Shown here in pieces: positions 23,724-32,866 of a stretch of DNA of 64,000 nucleotides. A program made the translations under genes and the position numbers. The notes under the pieces are model-generated. The model saw nothing but the letters and a program-made list of their open reading frames with translations. It ran no database searches and was not told the DNA's origin. Each line of letters begins with the position of its first letter. The stretch's first letter is position 1. The stretch spans positions 2,108,001-2,172,000 of the forward strand of contig NZ_CP114291.2 of assembly GCF_027111355.2 (NCBI RefSeq). The letters run 5' to 3'. The stretch comes from Flavobacterium eburneipallidum (lineage in GTDB: Bacteria; Bacteroidota; Bacteroidia; Flavobacteriales; Flavobacteriaceae).

Positions 23724-25106
23724 ATGAAAACTAAAATTTTCTCCATTTTAATACTCATCATTAGTGTTAATAGCCAATCGCAAGTTGTGATAACGAATAC
23801 TAATTTCTCCATGGGAACAACGGGTAGAATGGGAGTGGGATTGTCGCCAAATGGAGAAGGCAATATGTGGAAACCCTTGAATCTTTCGGGGCAAGGTTCG
23901 TTAGGAGGAAGGATGGAACAAGTGGATTATATTGATATTTTGCCAGCGATACATTTCACACCCAAAATTTTAGACAAAGACAGTACTAATGTGACTTTTC
24001 AAATGCGTTTGGGAATGTATTCGGCCAACGGACAGTTTGTTGGTAACGTGAGTTCCCGTTCCAATGGCGGATTGACTTTTATTTTGCCTGAAGCCTATGT
24101 TGAAGCTCGAAATATTATGGGAAGCAAATGGTCGGCTTGGGCTGGATCTCGTTTCCGTCGTTATGATGACATACACATTAGCGATTACTTTTATTTTGAC
24201 GATCATTCCGCACAAGGTTTTGGTGTAAGTCACAAAAACACCGAATTGACAATGTTGATGCCAGCTTCTGCCGATTCGACTAATGTCTTTCCTTATAATT
24301 ATCAAATTACCGTGGCAGGTGCTACGAATCCTGCTATTCGTCAGCGCATGGTTTGGATTGGCGAACACACACTTCATTTAAAAAACAAAAACACCATAAA
24401 GTTTTTAGGGGAATTTCATTATGTTTCTCCTAATTCGAAAGATGCTTCAAAAGTGTATCCTGCTGATAATGGCTGGGTTGCTGGAGTTAAATTTAACAGT
24501 GCATTCAAAACCAAATTACCTGGTTCTTTCAATCAATTATCTGCTCGTTATGGTGCAGGAATTGCCAATGGTGGCGATAATGGAAACACTTTTACATGGG
24601 CTACTTATGGCGCACCTGATGCGGATGGAAAATATAAAAATGCGTATTCTTTTACGATGGTGGAACACTTTTTGTTGAATCTTTCGGACAAAATTAGCCT
24701 CAATGGCTATGGTGTTTTTACTAAAAGCAAAGGCGGTTCATCCAGTTCAAACACCGATGAATATTTCAACGGCAATCAATTGTACAATCAGAAAACCGAC
24801 TTTGTGGTGGGTTTTAGAGGTTTTTATTATGTGACGAAATGGTTGCATCTGATTGAAGAAATTCATTATGCCGTTCGAAAAGACGGTACAAATCCAGAAG
24901 CCAATATGTGGAAGTTTTCTTTTGCGCCAACTATTGTACCTTTAGGAAAAAAAGATCCTTGGTCACGTCCACACATCCGATTGATTTACACCTTGGCTCA
25001 TTATAATGATTATGCTAAAAACAACAATTATTCGCCCTACTTGCAAGTCAATCAAAAAAGTTGGGGATCATTTATAGGAGTAAAAACCGAGTGGTGGCTT
25101 TTTTAG
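23724..25106 (+). CDS. Carbohydrate outer-membrane porin, maltoporin-like
   Basis: 460 residues. A signal peptide (MKTKIFSILILIISVNSQSQ) precedes a beta-barrel-type sequence rich in aromatic and small residues. The protein ends in an aromatic residue (KTEWWLF), the usual signal for outer-membrane insertion. Segments such as SGQGSLGGRMEQVDYIDIL and YVEARNIMG...WAGSRFRRYDDIHISDYFYFDD resemble LamB/carbohydrate porins. As first gene of the sugar operon it would admit the sugar to the periplasm. It replaces the SusCD pair usually seen in Bacteroidota glycan loci, which suits a monomeric or small sugar. Confidence 0.8.
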   Translation: MKTKIFSILILIISVNSQSQVVITNTNFSMGTTGRMGVGLSPNGEGNMWKPLNLSGQGSLGGRMEQVDYIDILPAIHFTPKILDKDSTNVTFQMRLGMYSANGQFVGNVSSRSNGGLTFILPEAYVEARNIMGSKWSAWAGSRFRRYDDIHISDYFYFDDHSAQGFGVSHKNTELTMLMPASADSTNVFPYNYQITVAGATNPAIRQRMVWIGEHTLHLKNKNTIKFLGEFHYVSPNSKDASKVYPADNGWVAGVKFNSAFKTKLPGSFNQLSARYGAGIANGGDNGNTFTWATYGAPDADGKYKNAYSFTMVEHFLLNLSDKISLNGYGVFTKSKGGSSSSNTDEYFNGNQLYNQKTDFVVGFRGFYYVTKWLHLIEEIHYAVRKDGTNPEANMWKFSFAPTIVPLGKKDPWSRPHIRLIYTLAHYNDYAKNNNYSPYLQVNQKSWGSFIGVKTEWWLF

Positions 25107-25151
25107 AACGAACATAAAAATCTAATTATTCAAATTTAAAATTATACAAAT

Positions 25152-25994
25152 ATGCCTATTTTCGGAACCTCTATTTTATCATTTATCCCTTCTTGGAGTC
25201 CAGAAGGAGGGAAGTACGCCATTGAAAAAACTGCTGAATACGGTTTTGATATGCTCGAAATTTGTTTACCCGCTTCAATGGATTTTGATGCCAAAACCAC
25301 CAAGAAACAATTGGACAATAAAGGGATTTTAGGACGCTGCACTTTGAATTTACCAAAATATTGTCATATTCCTTTTTACCCAGAAAAAGCAGTTGCAATT
25401 ATTAAAGCAGCATTGGATAAAGTAGCGGAAATGGACGGCGATTTTTTAGGAGGCGTTTTGCATTCGGCAATCGGAACTTTTACTGGCAAACCTTTATCGG
25501 ATGAAGAAAAAGTGATTTTGCATCAAGTTTTTTCTGAAGTGTTGGATTATGCGCAAAAAAGCAATATTACCATTGCTCCAGAACCCATAAATCGTTACGA
25601 AAGTTATGTTTATACAGCCGCAGACGAAGTTTTAAATTTGATTGAAAGCCTAAAAAAACCTAATTTAGGATTGCATTTGGATACTTTTCACATGAATATC
25701 GAAGAACAAAGTTTCTATGACCCAATTATTAAAGCAGGAAATCATTTGAAACACGTTCATATTACCGAAAGTGATCGTGGTATGACAGGCGAGGGAAATG
25801 TACACTGGGATGATTTTTTCAAAGCTTTGGGCGAAATAAAATACGAAGGACCTTTGGTTCTCGAAAATTTTTCTTCAGAAATTAAAGAGTTGGTTGGACC
25901 AACATCATTGTGGCGACCTTCCAAATACAATTCAGAAGATTTAGCCAAAGGCAGCTTGGTGTTTATGAAACAAATGGTTGACAAATGGTATTGA
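25152..25994 (+). CDS. Ketose 3-epimerase, D-psicose/D-tagatose 3-epimerase-like TIM barrel
   Basis: 280 residues, AP-endonuclease-2-type TIM barrel. Metal-ligand candidates are Glu144 (IAPEPIN), Asp177 (LDTFHMN), His203 (HVHITESD) and Glu238 (VLENF). Their spacing of 33, 26 and 35 residues equals that of the Glu-Asp-His-Glu ligands of characterised D-psicose/D-tagatose 3-epimerases (for example E150, D183, H209, E244). The enzyme would interconvert ketohexoses at C3, for example psicose to fructose. It lies between the porin and a PfkB kinase in the same operon, which fits this role. Confidence 0.85.
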   Translation: MPIFGTSILSFIPSWSPEGGKYAIEKTAEYGFDMLEICLPASMDFDAKTTKKQLDNKGILGRCTLNLPKYCHIPFYPEKAVAIIKAALDKVAEMDGDFLGGVLHSAIGTFTGKPLSDEEKVILHQVFSEVLDYAQKSNITIAPEPINRYESYVYTAADEVLNLIESLKKPNLGLHLDTFHMNIEEQSFYDPIIKAGNHLKHVHITESDRGMTGEGNVHWDDFFKALGEIKYEGPLVLENFSSEIKELVGPTSLWRPSKYNSEDLAKGSLVFMKQMVDKWY

Positions 25995-25997
25995 ATT

Positions 25998-26023
25998 AAT
26001 TACGAATTTAAAATTACGAATTA
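25998..26023. repeat. 13-bp tandem repeat after the epimerase gene
   Basis: AATTACGAATTTA (25998-26010) is followed by AAATTACGAATTA, a shifted copy of the same ATTACGAATT core. It starts 3 bp after the epimerase stop codon. The grammar resembles the other intergenic short-unit repeats. Confidence 0.6.
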
Positions 26024-26083
26024 TGTCTAAAGTGAATAAGTTAAATTATTGAAATATATTGTTTTACTCAAAATAAATAAAAA

Positions 26084-26977
26084 ATGACAAAGAAATTAAA
26101 AGGTGTAAGTTTTGGAGAAATCCTCTTTGATGTTTTCCTAGAACACAAAAAAATTGGTGGCGCACCACTAAATGTAGCGTCAAGATTGAGTTCGCTTGGT
26201 GCTGATATTGCTATGATTAGCGGAATTGGAAATGATGAAAACGGAAAAAACCTGGTCGATTATCTGAACAATTCTGGAATTAACACCGAAGCCGTTCAAA
26301 TCAATGAAACTTATCCAACTGGAATTGTAAATGTGATTTTGAATGAAAAAGGAAACGCTTCTTACGACATAAATTACCCAGCAGCTTGGGACAAAATTGA
26401 AACTACAGAACAAAATTTAGCCGTTGTAAAAGAAGCTGATTTTTTTGTTTTTGGGAGTTTGTCTTCTAGGGATTCCGTTTCTAGAAATACATTAAAATCG
26501 CTTTTGGAAGTGGCGAAATATAAAATCTTTGATGTCAATTTAAGAACACCTCATTATACAAAATCAAATATTTTAGAATTAATGTATGAATCTGATTTTA
26601 TTAAGTTTAACGATGATGAGTTAAATGAAATTTGCGAAGATTTGGATTCGGGAAAAAAGTCATTGGAACAAAATATAAAATTCATTTCAGAGAAAACCAA
26701 TACACCAACCGTTTGTGTAACTCTAGGCCATCATGGAGCCGTTTTGTATTATAAAAATAAATTCTATCACAATTGCGGTTTCAAAGTGCATGTAGTAGAT
26801 ACCGTGGGTTCTGGCGATTCGTTTTTGGCATCCATAATTTATATGCTTTTGACTGGTCAAGATCCTCAATATGCTATTAATTTTGCTAGTGCAGTTGGAT
26901 CAATTGTAGCTCAAAGCGAAGGAGCAAATCCAGTAATTTCACCATCCGAAATTGATGAATTCTTGTGTGGTTTTTAA
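26084..26977 (+). CDS. PfkB-family sugar kinase, fructokinase-like
   Basis: 297 residues. PfkB/ribokinase signature 1 is present at IGGAPLNVASRLSSLG (about 24-39). The second signature, DTVGSGDSFLASI (about 244-256), holds the catalytic Asp in GSGD, where most members have GAGD. The family phosphorylates ketoses and related sugars with ATP. After a ketose 3-epimerase the most likely substrate is fructose, giving fructose-6-phosphate, but tagatose or another ketose is not excluded. It lies in the same operon, 89 bp after the epimerase. Confidence 0.85.
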   Translation: MTKKLKGVSFGEILFDVFLEHKKIGGAPLNVASRLSSLGADIAMISGIGNDENGKNLVDYLNNSGINTEAVQINETYPTGIVNVILNEKGNASYDINYPAAWDKIETTEQNLAVVKEADFFVFGSLSSRDSVSRNTLKSLLEVAKYKIFDVNLRTPHYTKSNILELMYESDFIKFNDDELNEICEDLDSGKKSLEQNIKFISEKTNTPTVCVTLGHHGAVLYYKNKFYHNCGFKVHVVDTVGSGDSFLASIIYMLLTGQDPQYAINFASAVGSIVAQSEGANPVISPSEIDEFLCGF

Positions 26978-27032
26978 GCAAACACAAGTATAACAAACAA
27001 CTATTTTTAATTTATTTAACAACAAAAAAAAA

Positions 27033-28346
27033 ATGAATTTATCTAAAAAAATTCCTGTAGTTAGTAAGGAATACGCTTTTCAATTTATCATCATTACGAT
27101 TTTATTTGCCCTTTGGGGAATTGCCAATGAATTAACCGCTCCGATGGTTTCTACTTTCAAAAAAGTAATGCCCGAACTTTCCAATTTGCAAGCTTCATTT
27201 GTTCAAATGGCATTCTATTTTGGTTACTTTTTTATGGCTTTTCCAGCGGCACTTTTTATTAGAAAATACAGTTACAAATCAGGAATTATTCTTGGACTTA
27301 TGCTGTATGCCATTGGAGCTTTCTTGTTTTATCCTGCAGCTCATTATCAAAATTATACTTTTTTCCTAGTTTCTCTTTGGATTATTACTTGTGGTTTGGC
27401 TTTTCTGGAAACCACTTCCAATCCGTTGATTTTATTCCTTGGTCACAACGAAACATCCACACAACGATTGAATTTAGCGCAAGCATTTAATCCAATTGGA
27501 GCCATAACTGGCTTGGTTTTGGCGCAACAGTTAGTCATTGGAAGCATCAAATCAAACGGTTACACACCAGAAACCCTAAAAGCATTATCATCAGACGAGT
27601 TAGCGTCAATTAGAGAACACGATTTGAATTTGATAAGTATTCCTTACATAGGATTAGGAATTTTTGTTTTAGCGATTTTGATTATAATCATTTTTACTAA
27701 AATGCCAAAAACTACTTTTGAAGAGAAAATGTCCATTTCTGATTCGTTCAAAAAATTAGGAGCCAATAAAAATTACATCTATGGCGTTGTAGCACAAGCA
27801 TTTTATGTAGGCGCACAAATCTTATGTTGGACTTTTATGTATCAATATGTGGATAATATTAATGCCACTTATGGCTTGAATATAACGGCAACCAACTATA
27901 ATATTGGTGCAATGGTGTTGTTTTTAATAGGAAGATGGATTGGTACAGCGATGATGAAAAATACAAATCCGTCAAAAATGTTAGTTTATTTTGGAATTGG
28001 TGGAATGATTTGCGCTTTAGGAACTATTGTTTTACAAGGAATGCCAGGATTAATTTCGTTGATTTCTATATCCATTTTCATGTCGATTATGTTTCCAACC
28101 ATTTACGGAATAGCTTTAAAAGATATGGGTGACGAAGCAAAAATTGGTTCATCTGGTTTAGTTATGGCAATTGTTGGTGGCGCATTGATGCCATTGTTAC
28201 AAGCTAGTATTTTAGACTGGGGCGGTCACGGTTTTGCAGATCTCAAAATATTAGGTTTCATTCCAGAAATAAATTTTTCTTTTATTTTGCCTTTGATTTG
28301 TTTGGGAGTTGTTACTTGGTATGGTAAAATGACTTATAAGAAATAA
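27033..28346 (+). CDS. FHS-family sugar:H+ symporter (FucP-like MFS permease)
   Basis: 437 residues with about 12 membrane spans. The start LFALWGIANELTAPMVSTFKK and LETTSNPLILFLGHNETSTQRLNLAQAFNPIGAI are characteristic of the fucose/glucose/galactose (FHS) permeases such as FucP and GluP. It would bring the sugar across the inner membrane with protons. It is the last gene of the porin-epimerase-kinase-permease operon and is followed by a clear terminator. Confidence 0.88.
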   Translation: MNLSKKIPVVSKEYAFQFIIITILFALWGIANELTAPMVSTFKKVMPELSNLQASFVQMAFYFGYFFMAFPAALFIRKYSYKSGIILGLMLYAIGAFLFYPAAHYQNYTFFLVSLWIITCGLAFLETTSNPLILFLGHNETSTQRLNLAQAFNPIGAITGLVLAQQLVIGSIKSNGYTPETLKALSSDELASIREHDLNLISIPYIGLGIFVLAILIIIIFTKMPKTTFEEKMSISDSFKKLGANKNYIYGVVAQAFYVGAQILCWTFMYQYVDNINATYGLNITATNYNIGAMVLFLIGRWIGTAMMKNTNPSKMLVYFGIGGMICALGTIVLQGMPGLISLISISIFMSIMFPTIYGIALKDMGDEAKIGSSGLVMAIVGGALMPLLQASILDWGGHGFADLKILGFIPEINFSFILPLICLGVVTWYGKMTYKK

Positions 28347-28364
28347 AAGTATTTCAAAATCTTT

Positions 28365-28406
28365 AAAACCGATATTATCAGCGACTATTACTGAAATATC
28401 GGTTTT
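28365..28406 (+). terminator. Terminator of the sugar operon
   Basis: 12-bp perfect stem AAAACCGATATT (28365-28376) with its complement (28395-28406), loop of 18 nt, followed by a T-run. It lies 19 bp after the permease stop codon. Confidence 0.88.
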
Positions 28407-28425
28407 TTACATGAATATATTTGAA

Positions 28426-28460
<35 letters not shown>

Positions 28461-28512
28461 ACTTACAATCAATCCTTATTTTATCTACTCTTCATACTTT
28501 ATTTAAACAAAA

Positions 28513-28542
28513 AAAAGCATTACCAAAATTGATAATGCTTTT
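28513..28542 (-). terminator. Terminator of the DUF2911 gene
   Basis: 10-bp stem AAAAGCATTA (28513-28522) with its complement (28533-28542), with an A-tract on the left that reads as a U-run on the minus strand. It lies 22 bp past the end of the DUF2911 gene. Confidence 0.8.
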
Positions 28543-28563
28543 ACTATTGAATTCTAAAATGAT

Positions 28564-29079
28564 TTAATTTACAGAAAAAGGAATAATCCATTTTTCCCAA
28601 CTTAAAGTAACTTCGTTATCAGGTTCGCTAACTGCATAAACTAAACTTTCAACATTAGTTGGATTAGCTTTTTGTTTTACAGTAACTCTAATTTGATCTT
28701 CCTTTTCATCATATTTATAAGCACCCCATTGTTTGGCCACTTTATTAAATATCAAAACAGATTCTTTTTCATTAGGAATAACAAAAAAAGAATATTTCCC
28801 TGCAGGTAATTTTTTGCCTTCAATGGATAATTCTTTATCTGTTTCAAATGTTGTAGCGTCATTCGCTCCGGCGCGCCAAACTTTATTGAATGGTACTAGT
28901 TCTCCCCAAATTTTTCTTCCTTTAACCAATGGACTGTTATAATTGATTGTAATGGTTGCGCCATTTATAACTCCTGTAGCAGTTGCTGGAGGACTTGCAG
29001 GTTTTTTATCTTGTGCATTGACCATTGTTATTGTCAAAAATGCAATAAATAATAACTGAATTTTCTTTTGAATTTTCAT
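28564..29079 (-). CDS. DUF2911 exported protein
   Basis: 171 residues. A signal peptide (IQLLFIAFLTITMVNAQ) is followed by a DUF2911 domain recognisable from TITINYNSPLVKGRKIWGEL, VWRAGANDATTFET and LPAGKYSFFVIP. Members are periplasmic or surface proteins of unknown function, widespread in Bacteroidota. It is a single-gene unit with its own terminator, between the sugar operon and the DUF294 operon, and shows no link to either. Confidence 0.88.
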   Translation of the reverse strand: MKIQKKIQLLFIAFLTITMVNAQDKKPASPPATATGVINGATITINYNSPLVKGRKIWGELVPFNKVWRAGANDATTFETDKELSIEGKKLPAGKYSFFVIPNEKESVLIFNKVAKQWGAYKYDEKEDQIRVTVKQKANPTNVESLVYAVSEPDNEVTLSWEKWIIPFSVN

Positions 29080-29255
29080 AATTTGAGTATTTTAGTTTAA
29101 GTTTTAAAATTAAAATATCTGAATTAAATTTATCACAATTCATACTAATTTTATGAAAAAATTAAGGAATTTATAAATAAATCGTTTTGCTCGACCAATG
29201 GGAGTTTTATGATTATTTATTTATTATTTTTACATCCTTCAATATCAAATTTACT

Positions 29256-31172
29256 ATGAACACAATCGCTGAACACATTGCTGATTTCTTGAAACAATTT
29301 CCGCCATTTGATAACTTGTCATTTGAAGAATTGTCTGAAATTGCTAGTAATATTCGTGTTGTTAATTTAGAAAAACACAAAACGTTGTTTCAAATAAACG
29401 ATGTTTTGCATGATTCTTTTTATGTAGTAGCTTCGGGAGTTATTAATTTATCCGTAATTGCTGATGCCGAAGAAACCTTATTGAATAAATGTGTCGAAGG
29501 TGATATTTTTGGTTTACGTCCTTTTTTTGCCAAAAACAATTACATGATGACAGCAAAAGCTCGTGAAGAAAGTATCATATATGCGATTCCAATTACAGTT
29601 TTTAGACCTTTTGTGGCTAATAATTCAGAGGTTTTAGATTTTCTATTGCAAAGTTTTGCTACGAATACTAGTAATCCAAGTGATAAAGAAAATTTAGGAG
29701 GCAAACTGATTACTGATAGTGTTTACCTCTCAAATCAACAGTCTGAAATGCAGTATTTTCAACTGCTTTCCTATAACAATACACCACTAAAAGTATCTGA
29801 AAATAGTGTGGTTCAAGAAGTAGCCAAACTAATGTTGGATGCTTTATCAACTGGCGCTATCGTTGCCAAGAATAACAATCCTATCGGAATAGTTACTCAT
29901 GGAGAAATGTCTTCAAAAATTGCTACAGGACGTTTTCCTATCACAGCAACCGTTGATAAAATCATGTCTTCGCCAGTAGTGACTGTAGTTGAAAATATTT
30001 CTCTTGCAGAAGCACAGTTATTAATGCTCAAAAACAATGTAACCCATTTGTGTGTAACCAGAGATGGTTCGGACAAATCAGATATCAAAGGAATCATATC
30101 CGAACACGATTTAATTGTGGCTCAAGCCAATAATCCAGGCGTTTTGATCAAGGAAATCAAGCGTTCGCAAACGCCAAAAGATCTAAAACTAATCCGAGAC
30201 CGATTGACTAATTTGATTCAAAAATCACTTCAAAAGAATATATCTGTTTCAAATATCAACAACATCGCTAGCGAAATTAATTTAGCCATCATCAAACGTG
30301 CCGTTGAATTGTCTATTTTGGATTTAGGCTCCCCTCCTGTTCGATTTTCTTGGTTAAGTATTGGTAGTCAAGGGCGTAAAGAGCAATTATTACTAACCGA
30401 TCAAGATAGTATTTTAATCTTTGAAGATGTTACTGCAGATAAATATAGAGATGTTAAAGATTACTTTCTTAAATTAGGAAAAAGAACGACTGCTACGCTT
30501 GAAAAAATTGGTTTTGAAGCTTGTCCAAACGGACACATGGGAAGCAATATGCTTTGGTGTAAATCATTGACAGACTGGACAAAACAATACAACAACTGGA
30601 TGAATACTCCAGGAGAAAATAGTAACGAAATTAGTAGTATTTTCTTTGATTTTGAAATAGCTTTCGGTGAACAAAAAATAGAAGAAGCAATCGAAAATAT
30701 AATTTTTAACAATGCAAAAAACAATGTGCTATTCTTTGATTTCTTGGGGAATGATGCTTTGAGAAAAAATGCTCCTTTAACTTTTTTCAAGAATTTTAAT
30801 GTTGAAGAGGAAGGACCACACAAAGACAAGTTTGACATCAAAACACGAGCTTTGATGCCTCTTATTGATGGAGCTCGCTTATTTGCCTTGAGCTATAGTA
30901 TTCGTGGAATTAATAATACTTACCTCCGATTCAAACAATTGGCGATTGTAGATACAAAGAATGCTGAAATTTACCTTAATTGTGCTGAAGCATTTTTAGT
31001 ATTATCAAAATTCAGAACTCTTGAAGGCTTGAAAAATGACGATTCTGGACAGTATATCAACTTAAAAGAATTGACCAAAGTAGATAGAGAAAATCTAAAG
31101 AATGCGTTGGCTCCAATGAGAGAGTTAGAAGAACTAATAAAAACCAAATTTCAACTTACCCAATTTTCATAA
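29256..31172 (+). CDS. cNMP-binding / CBS / DUF294 nucleotidyltransferase-like protein
   Basis: 638 residues if started at ATG 29256. A longer open frame begins with TTG at 29187, but its extra 23 residues are low-complexity and unlikely. Domains in order: cyclic-nucleotide-binding-type domain (about 1-130), two CBS repeats (about 170-300), DUF294 with nucleotidyltransferase-like motif GSQGRKEQLLLTDQDSILIF (about 370-390), and the DUF294 C-terminal helical domain (about 480-630). The GlnB-uridylyltransferase-like core suggests nucleotide-dependent modification of a partner. The gene overlaps closely (3 bp gap) with an exonuclease-like gene, a pairing common in other bacteria too. Confidence 0.85.
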   Translation: MNTIAEHIADFLKQFPPFDNLSFEELSEIASNIRVVNLEKHKTLFQINDVLHDSFYVVASGVINLSVIADAEETLLNKCVEGDIFGLRPFFAKNNYMMTAKAREESIIYAIPITVFRPFVANNSEVLDFLLQSFATNTSNPSDKENLGGKLITDSVYLSNQQSEMQYFQLLSYNNTPLKVSENSVVQEVAKLMLDALSTGAIVAKNNNPIGIVTHGEMSSKIATGRFPITATVDKIMSSPVVTVVENISLAEAQLLMLKNNVTHLCVTRDGSDKSDIKGIISEHDLIVAQANNPGVLIKEIKRSQTPKDLKLIRDRLTNLIQKSLQKNISVSNINNIASEINLAIIKRAVELSILDLGSPPVRFSWLSIGSQGRKEQLLLTDQDSILIFEDVTADKYRDVKDYFLKLGKRTTATLEKIGFEACPNGHMGSNMLWCKSLTDWTKQYNNWMNTPGENSNEISSIFFDFEIAFGEQKIEEAIENIIFNNAKNNVLFFDFLGNDALRKNAPLTFFKNFNVEEEGPHKDKFDIKTRALMPLIDGARLFALSYSIRGINNTYLRFKQLAIVDTKNAEIYLNCAEAFLVLSKFRTLEGLKNDDSGQYINLKELTKVDRENLKNALAPMRELEELIKTKFQLTQFS

Positions 31173-31175
31173 ATA

Positions 31176-31772
31176 ATGCTGGACTGGATAAAAAATATCA
31201 ATAAAGAATATCCTGATTTTTGGAAAACTTACCTTTCTAAATTTGAAAAAAAATCGAACCGTTATGTTGTTTTATCAACAGAAACATCAGGTTTGAGTTT
31301 GCAAAAGGATGTGATTTTGTCAATAGGTTCTTTTTCGATTATCAACGATAGTATTCATATTGGAGATAATTTTGAAACAATTCTTGCTCAATATAAATTT
31401 TTTCATGACAACGGAATTTCCAATGAATTTACTTTGGAAACCAAAATGAAAAAATCGAGTGAAGCTGATGCCATAAAAGATTTTGTAGAATTTATTGGAA
31501 ATTCTATTTTAGTGGGACATCACATCGATTTTGATGTAGAAATGATTAATATGGCTTTAGAACGATTGGATTGTGGAAGGCTTAAAAATGAAGCTTTGGA
31601 TATTGATGTTATGTACCGAAAATTGACCGATATCAATAACAAACAATTTTCTCTCGAAGAATTATGTAACATCTACAAAATTCCAAAAAGTGATCGAAAC
31701 TCATCTTCTGAAGATGCTTATAAAATTGCTCTACTATTTCTAAAATTAAAATCTAGATTGGGATTGAAATAA
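31176..31772 (+). CDS. DnaQ-type 3'-5' exonuclease-like protein with altered active site
   Basis: 198 residues. The fold resembles the DEDDh exonuclease family, but the first motif reads VVLSTETSGL: Ser34 stands where the catalytic Asp of the usual D-x-E should be, leaving only Glu36. Motif II (VGHHIDFDVEMI) keeps its Asp. Motif III (DRNSSSEDAYKIALLF) keeps an Asp but has no His at the usual H-x4-D position. Metal-dependent hydrolysis may be lost. It starts 3 bp after the DUF294 gene, so the pair is cotranscribed and may function together. Confidence 0.8.
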   Translation: MLDWIKNINKEYPDFWKTYLSKFEKKSNRYVVLSTETSGLSLQKDVILSIGSFSIINDSIHIGDNFETILAQYKFFHDNGISNEFTLETKMKKSSEADAIKDFVEFIGNSILVGHHIDFDVEMINMALERLDCGRLKNEALDIDVMYRKLTDINNKQFSLEELCNIYKIPKSDRNSSSEDAYKIALLFLKLKSRLGLK

Positions 31773-31773
31773 T

Positions 31774-31814
31774 AAAAAGAGGTGCTTTTTCATTTGAAAA
31801 CAGGACCTCTTTTT
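31774..31814 (+). terminator. Terminator after the DUF294/exonuclease operon
   Basis: 10-bp stem AAAAAGAGGT (31774-31783) with its complement (31805-31814), followed by a short T-run, starting directly after the exonuclease stop codon. Confidence 0.8.
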
Positions 31815-31858
31815 GTAATTGTTATTTAAGAACCATATCTACTTGTTTTATTATAGTT

Positions 31859-32866
31859 TTATTTTTTTAATCGTTTGATGTCTTCTTCGATTTCCTTTAA
31901 ACTTTGCTCTTTCTCTATGGCAGCTTGCGATAGTTTGTATTTTTCAAACTCGGCTGACGATTTTTCTAATGCTCTGTCGTGACTTATTTTTCCAGCGTGT
32001 GTTAGTAACTCTCTGCCGTTAAGCTGCAAAATACCGTCTAATCTGGAAATCCAATCTTTCATATACATAGGAGTTTGTTGTTGTGCCATAGTTTCGGCAA
32101 ACGCCAAATATTGCTCTACCAATAGTCCTAGTAATTTCATTTCGTTCTCATCAAGGTAATTTTTAGCAATACTAACTTCTTGTTTGGTTACCGATTTTGC
32201 TGCTGCCTTATCATAAGAAAGCATACCCAATACTGGCAAACTAGCATCTACTCTACGATATACTAATTCAGCTGCGGTATTTTGTGAGATAGCCCAAAGT
32301 AATTTATTTTGTACAACTTTGAAAAATGCTATTGTTTTTTCGTCTTTGGGATCGTAATCAATACTTGTAGTGTAAATATCCTTTATTTTTTGATAAAAGA
32401 ATTTTTCAGATAAGCGAATTTCACGAATGCGGCTTTGTAATTCATTAAAATAATTCATTGAATTACCCGATTTGAAACGCTCATCATTCAATGCAAATCC
32501 TTTAACAATATACTCTTTTAGTCGTTGTGTAGCCCATATTCTAAACTGTGTTCCTTGTAGTGATTTTACTCTATAGCCAACCGAAATAATTACATCAAGA
32601 TTATAATACCTTACCTCTTTTTCTTGTGTTTTTCCTTCCATTGCACCGTGTGGTGTGGTTGTTCGGAAATTCCGAACAACCACTTTTTCGTCTAGCTCTC
32701 CTTCAAAAAATACATTTTTTAGATGTTCACTAATCGTCGATTTTGATTTTTGAAACATTTCACACAATTGTGCTTGTGACAACCAAACCGTTTCCTCCTC
32801 CAGCCGAACATCAATTCTGATTGTACCTTCTTGGTTTTGATAAATAAGTATTTCGCCAGTGCTCAT
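31859..32866 (-). CDS. RhuM-family protein
   Basis: 335 residues. The N-terminal half (TVWLSQAQLCEMFQKSKSTISEHLKNVF, then VVVRNFRTTTPHG and YYNLDVIISVGYRVKS) is typical of the RhuM family, DNA-binding-like proteins often linked to mobile or toxin-type loci. A helix-turn-helix-like stretch lies at about 28-55. The C-terminus (about 285-335) is a charged helix, probably coiled coil. No partner gene is adjacent, so it is an orphan here. The segment encoding VVRNFRTT forms a 29-bp near-perfect DNA palindrome. Confidence 0.82.
   Translation of the reverse strand: MSTGEILIYQNQEGTIRIDVRLEEETVWLSQAQLCEMFQKSKSTISEHLKNVFFEGELDEKVVVRNFRTTTPHGAMEGKTQEKEVRYYNLDVIISVGYRVKSLQGTQFRIWATQRLKEYIVKGFALNDERFKSGNSMNYFNELQSRIREIRLSEKFFYQKIKDIYTTSIDYDPKDEKTIAFFKVVQNKLLWAISQNTAAELVYRRVDASLPVLGMLSYDKAAAKSVTKQEVSIAKNYLDENEMKLLGLLVEQYLAFAETMAQQQTPMYMKDWISRLDGILQLNGRELLTHAGKISHDRALEKSSAEFEKYKLSQAAIEKEQSLKEIEEDIKRLKK
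32655..32683. repeat. 29-bp palindrome inside the RhuM gene
   Basis: GTGGTTGTTCGGAA (32655-32668), one centre base (32669), then the exact complement (32670-32683). The 14-bp arms match perfectly. It lies in the part encoding the conserved VVRNFRTT sequence, so protein constraint may explain some of the symmetry. Confidence 0.9.

Noticed and set aside
29187..29255. TTG start giving a 23-residue N-terminal extension of the DUF294 protein
   Set aside because: The added residues are Phe/Ile-rich without similarity, and ATG 29256 gives the normal beginning of the cyclic-nucleotide-binding domain.
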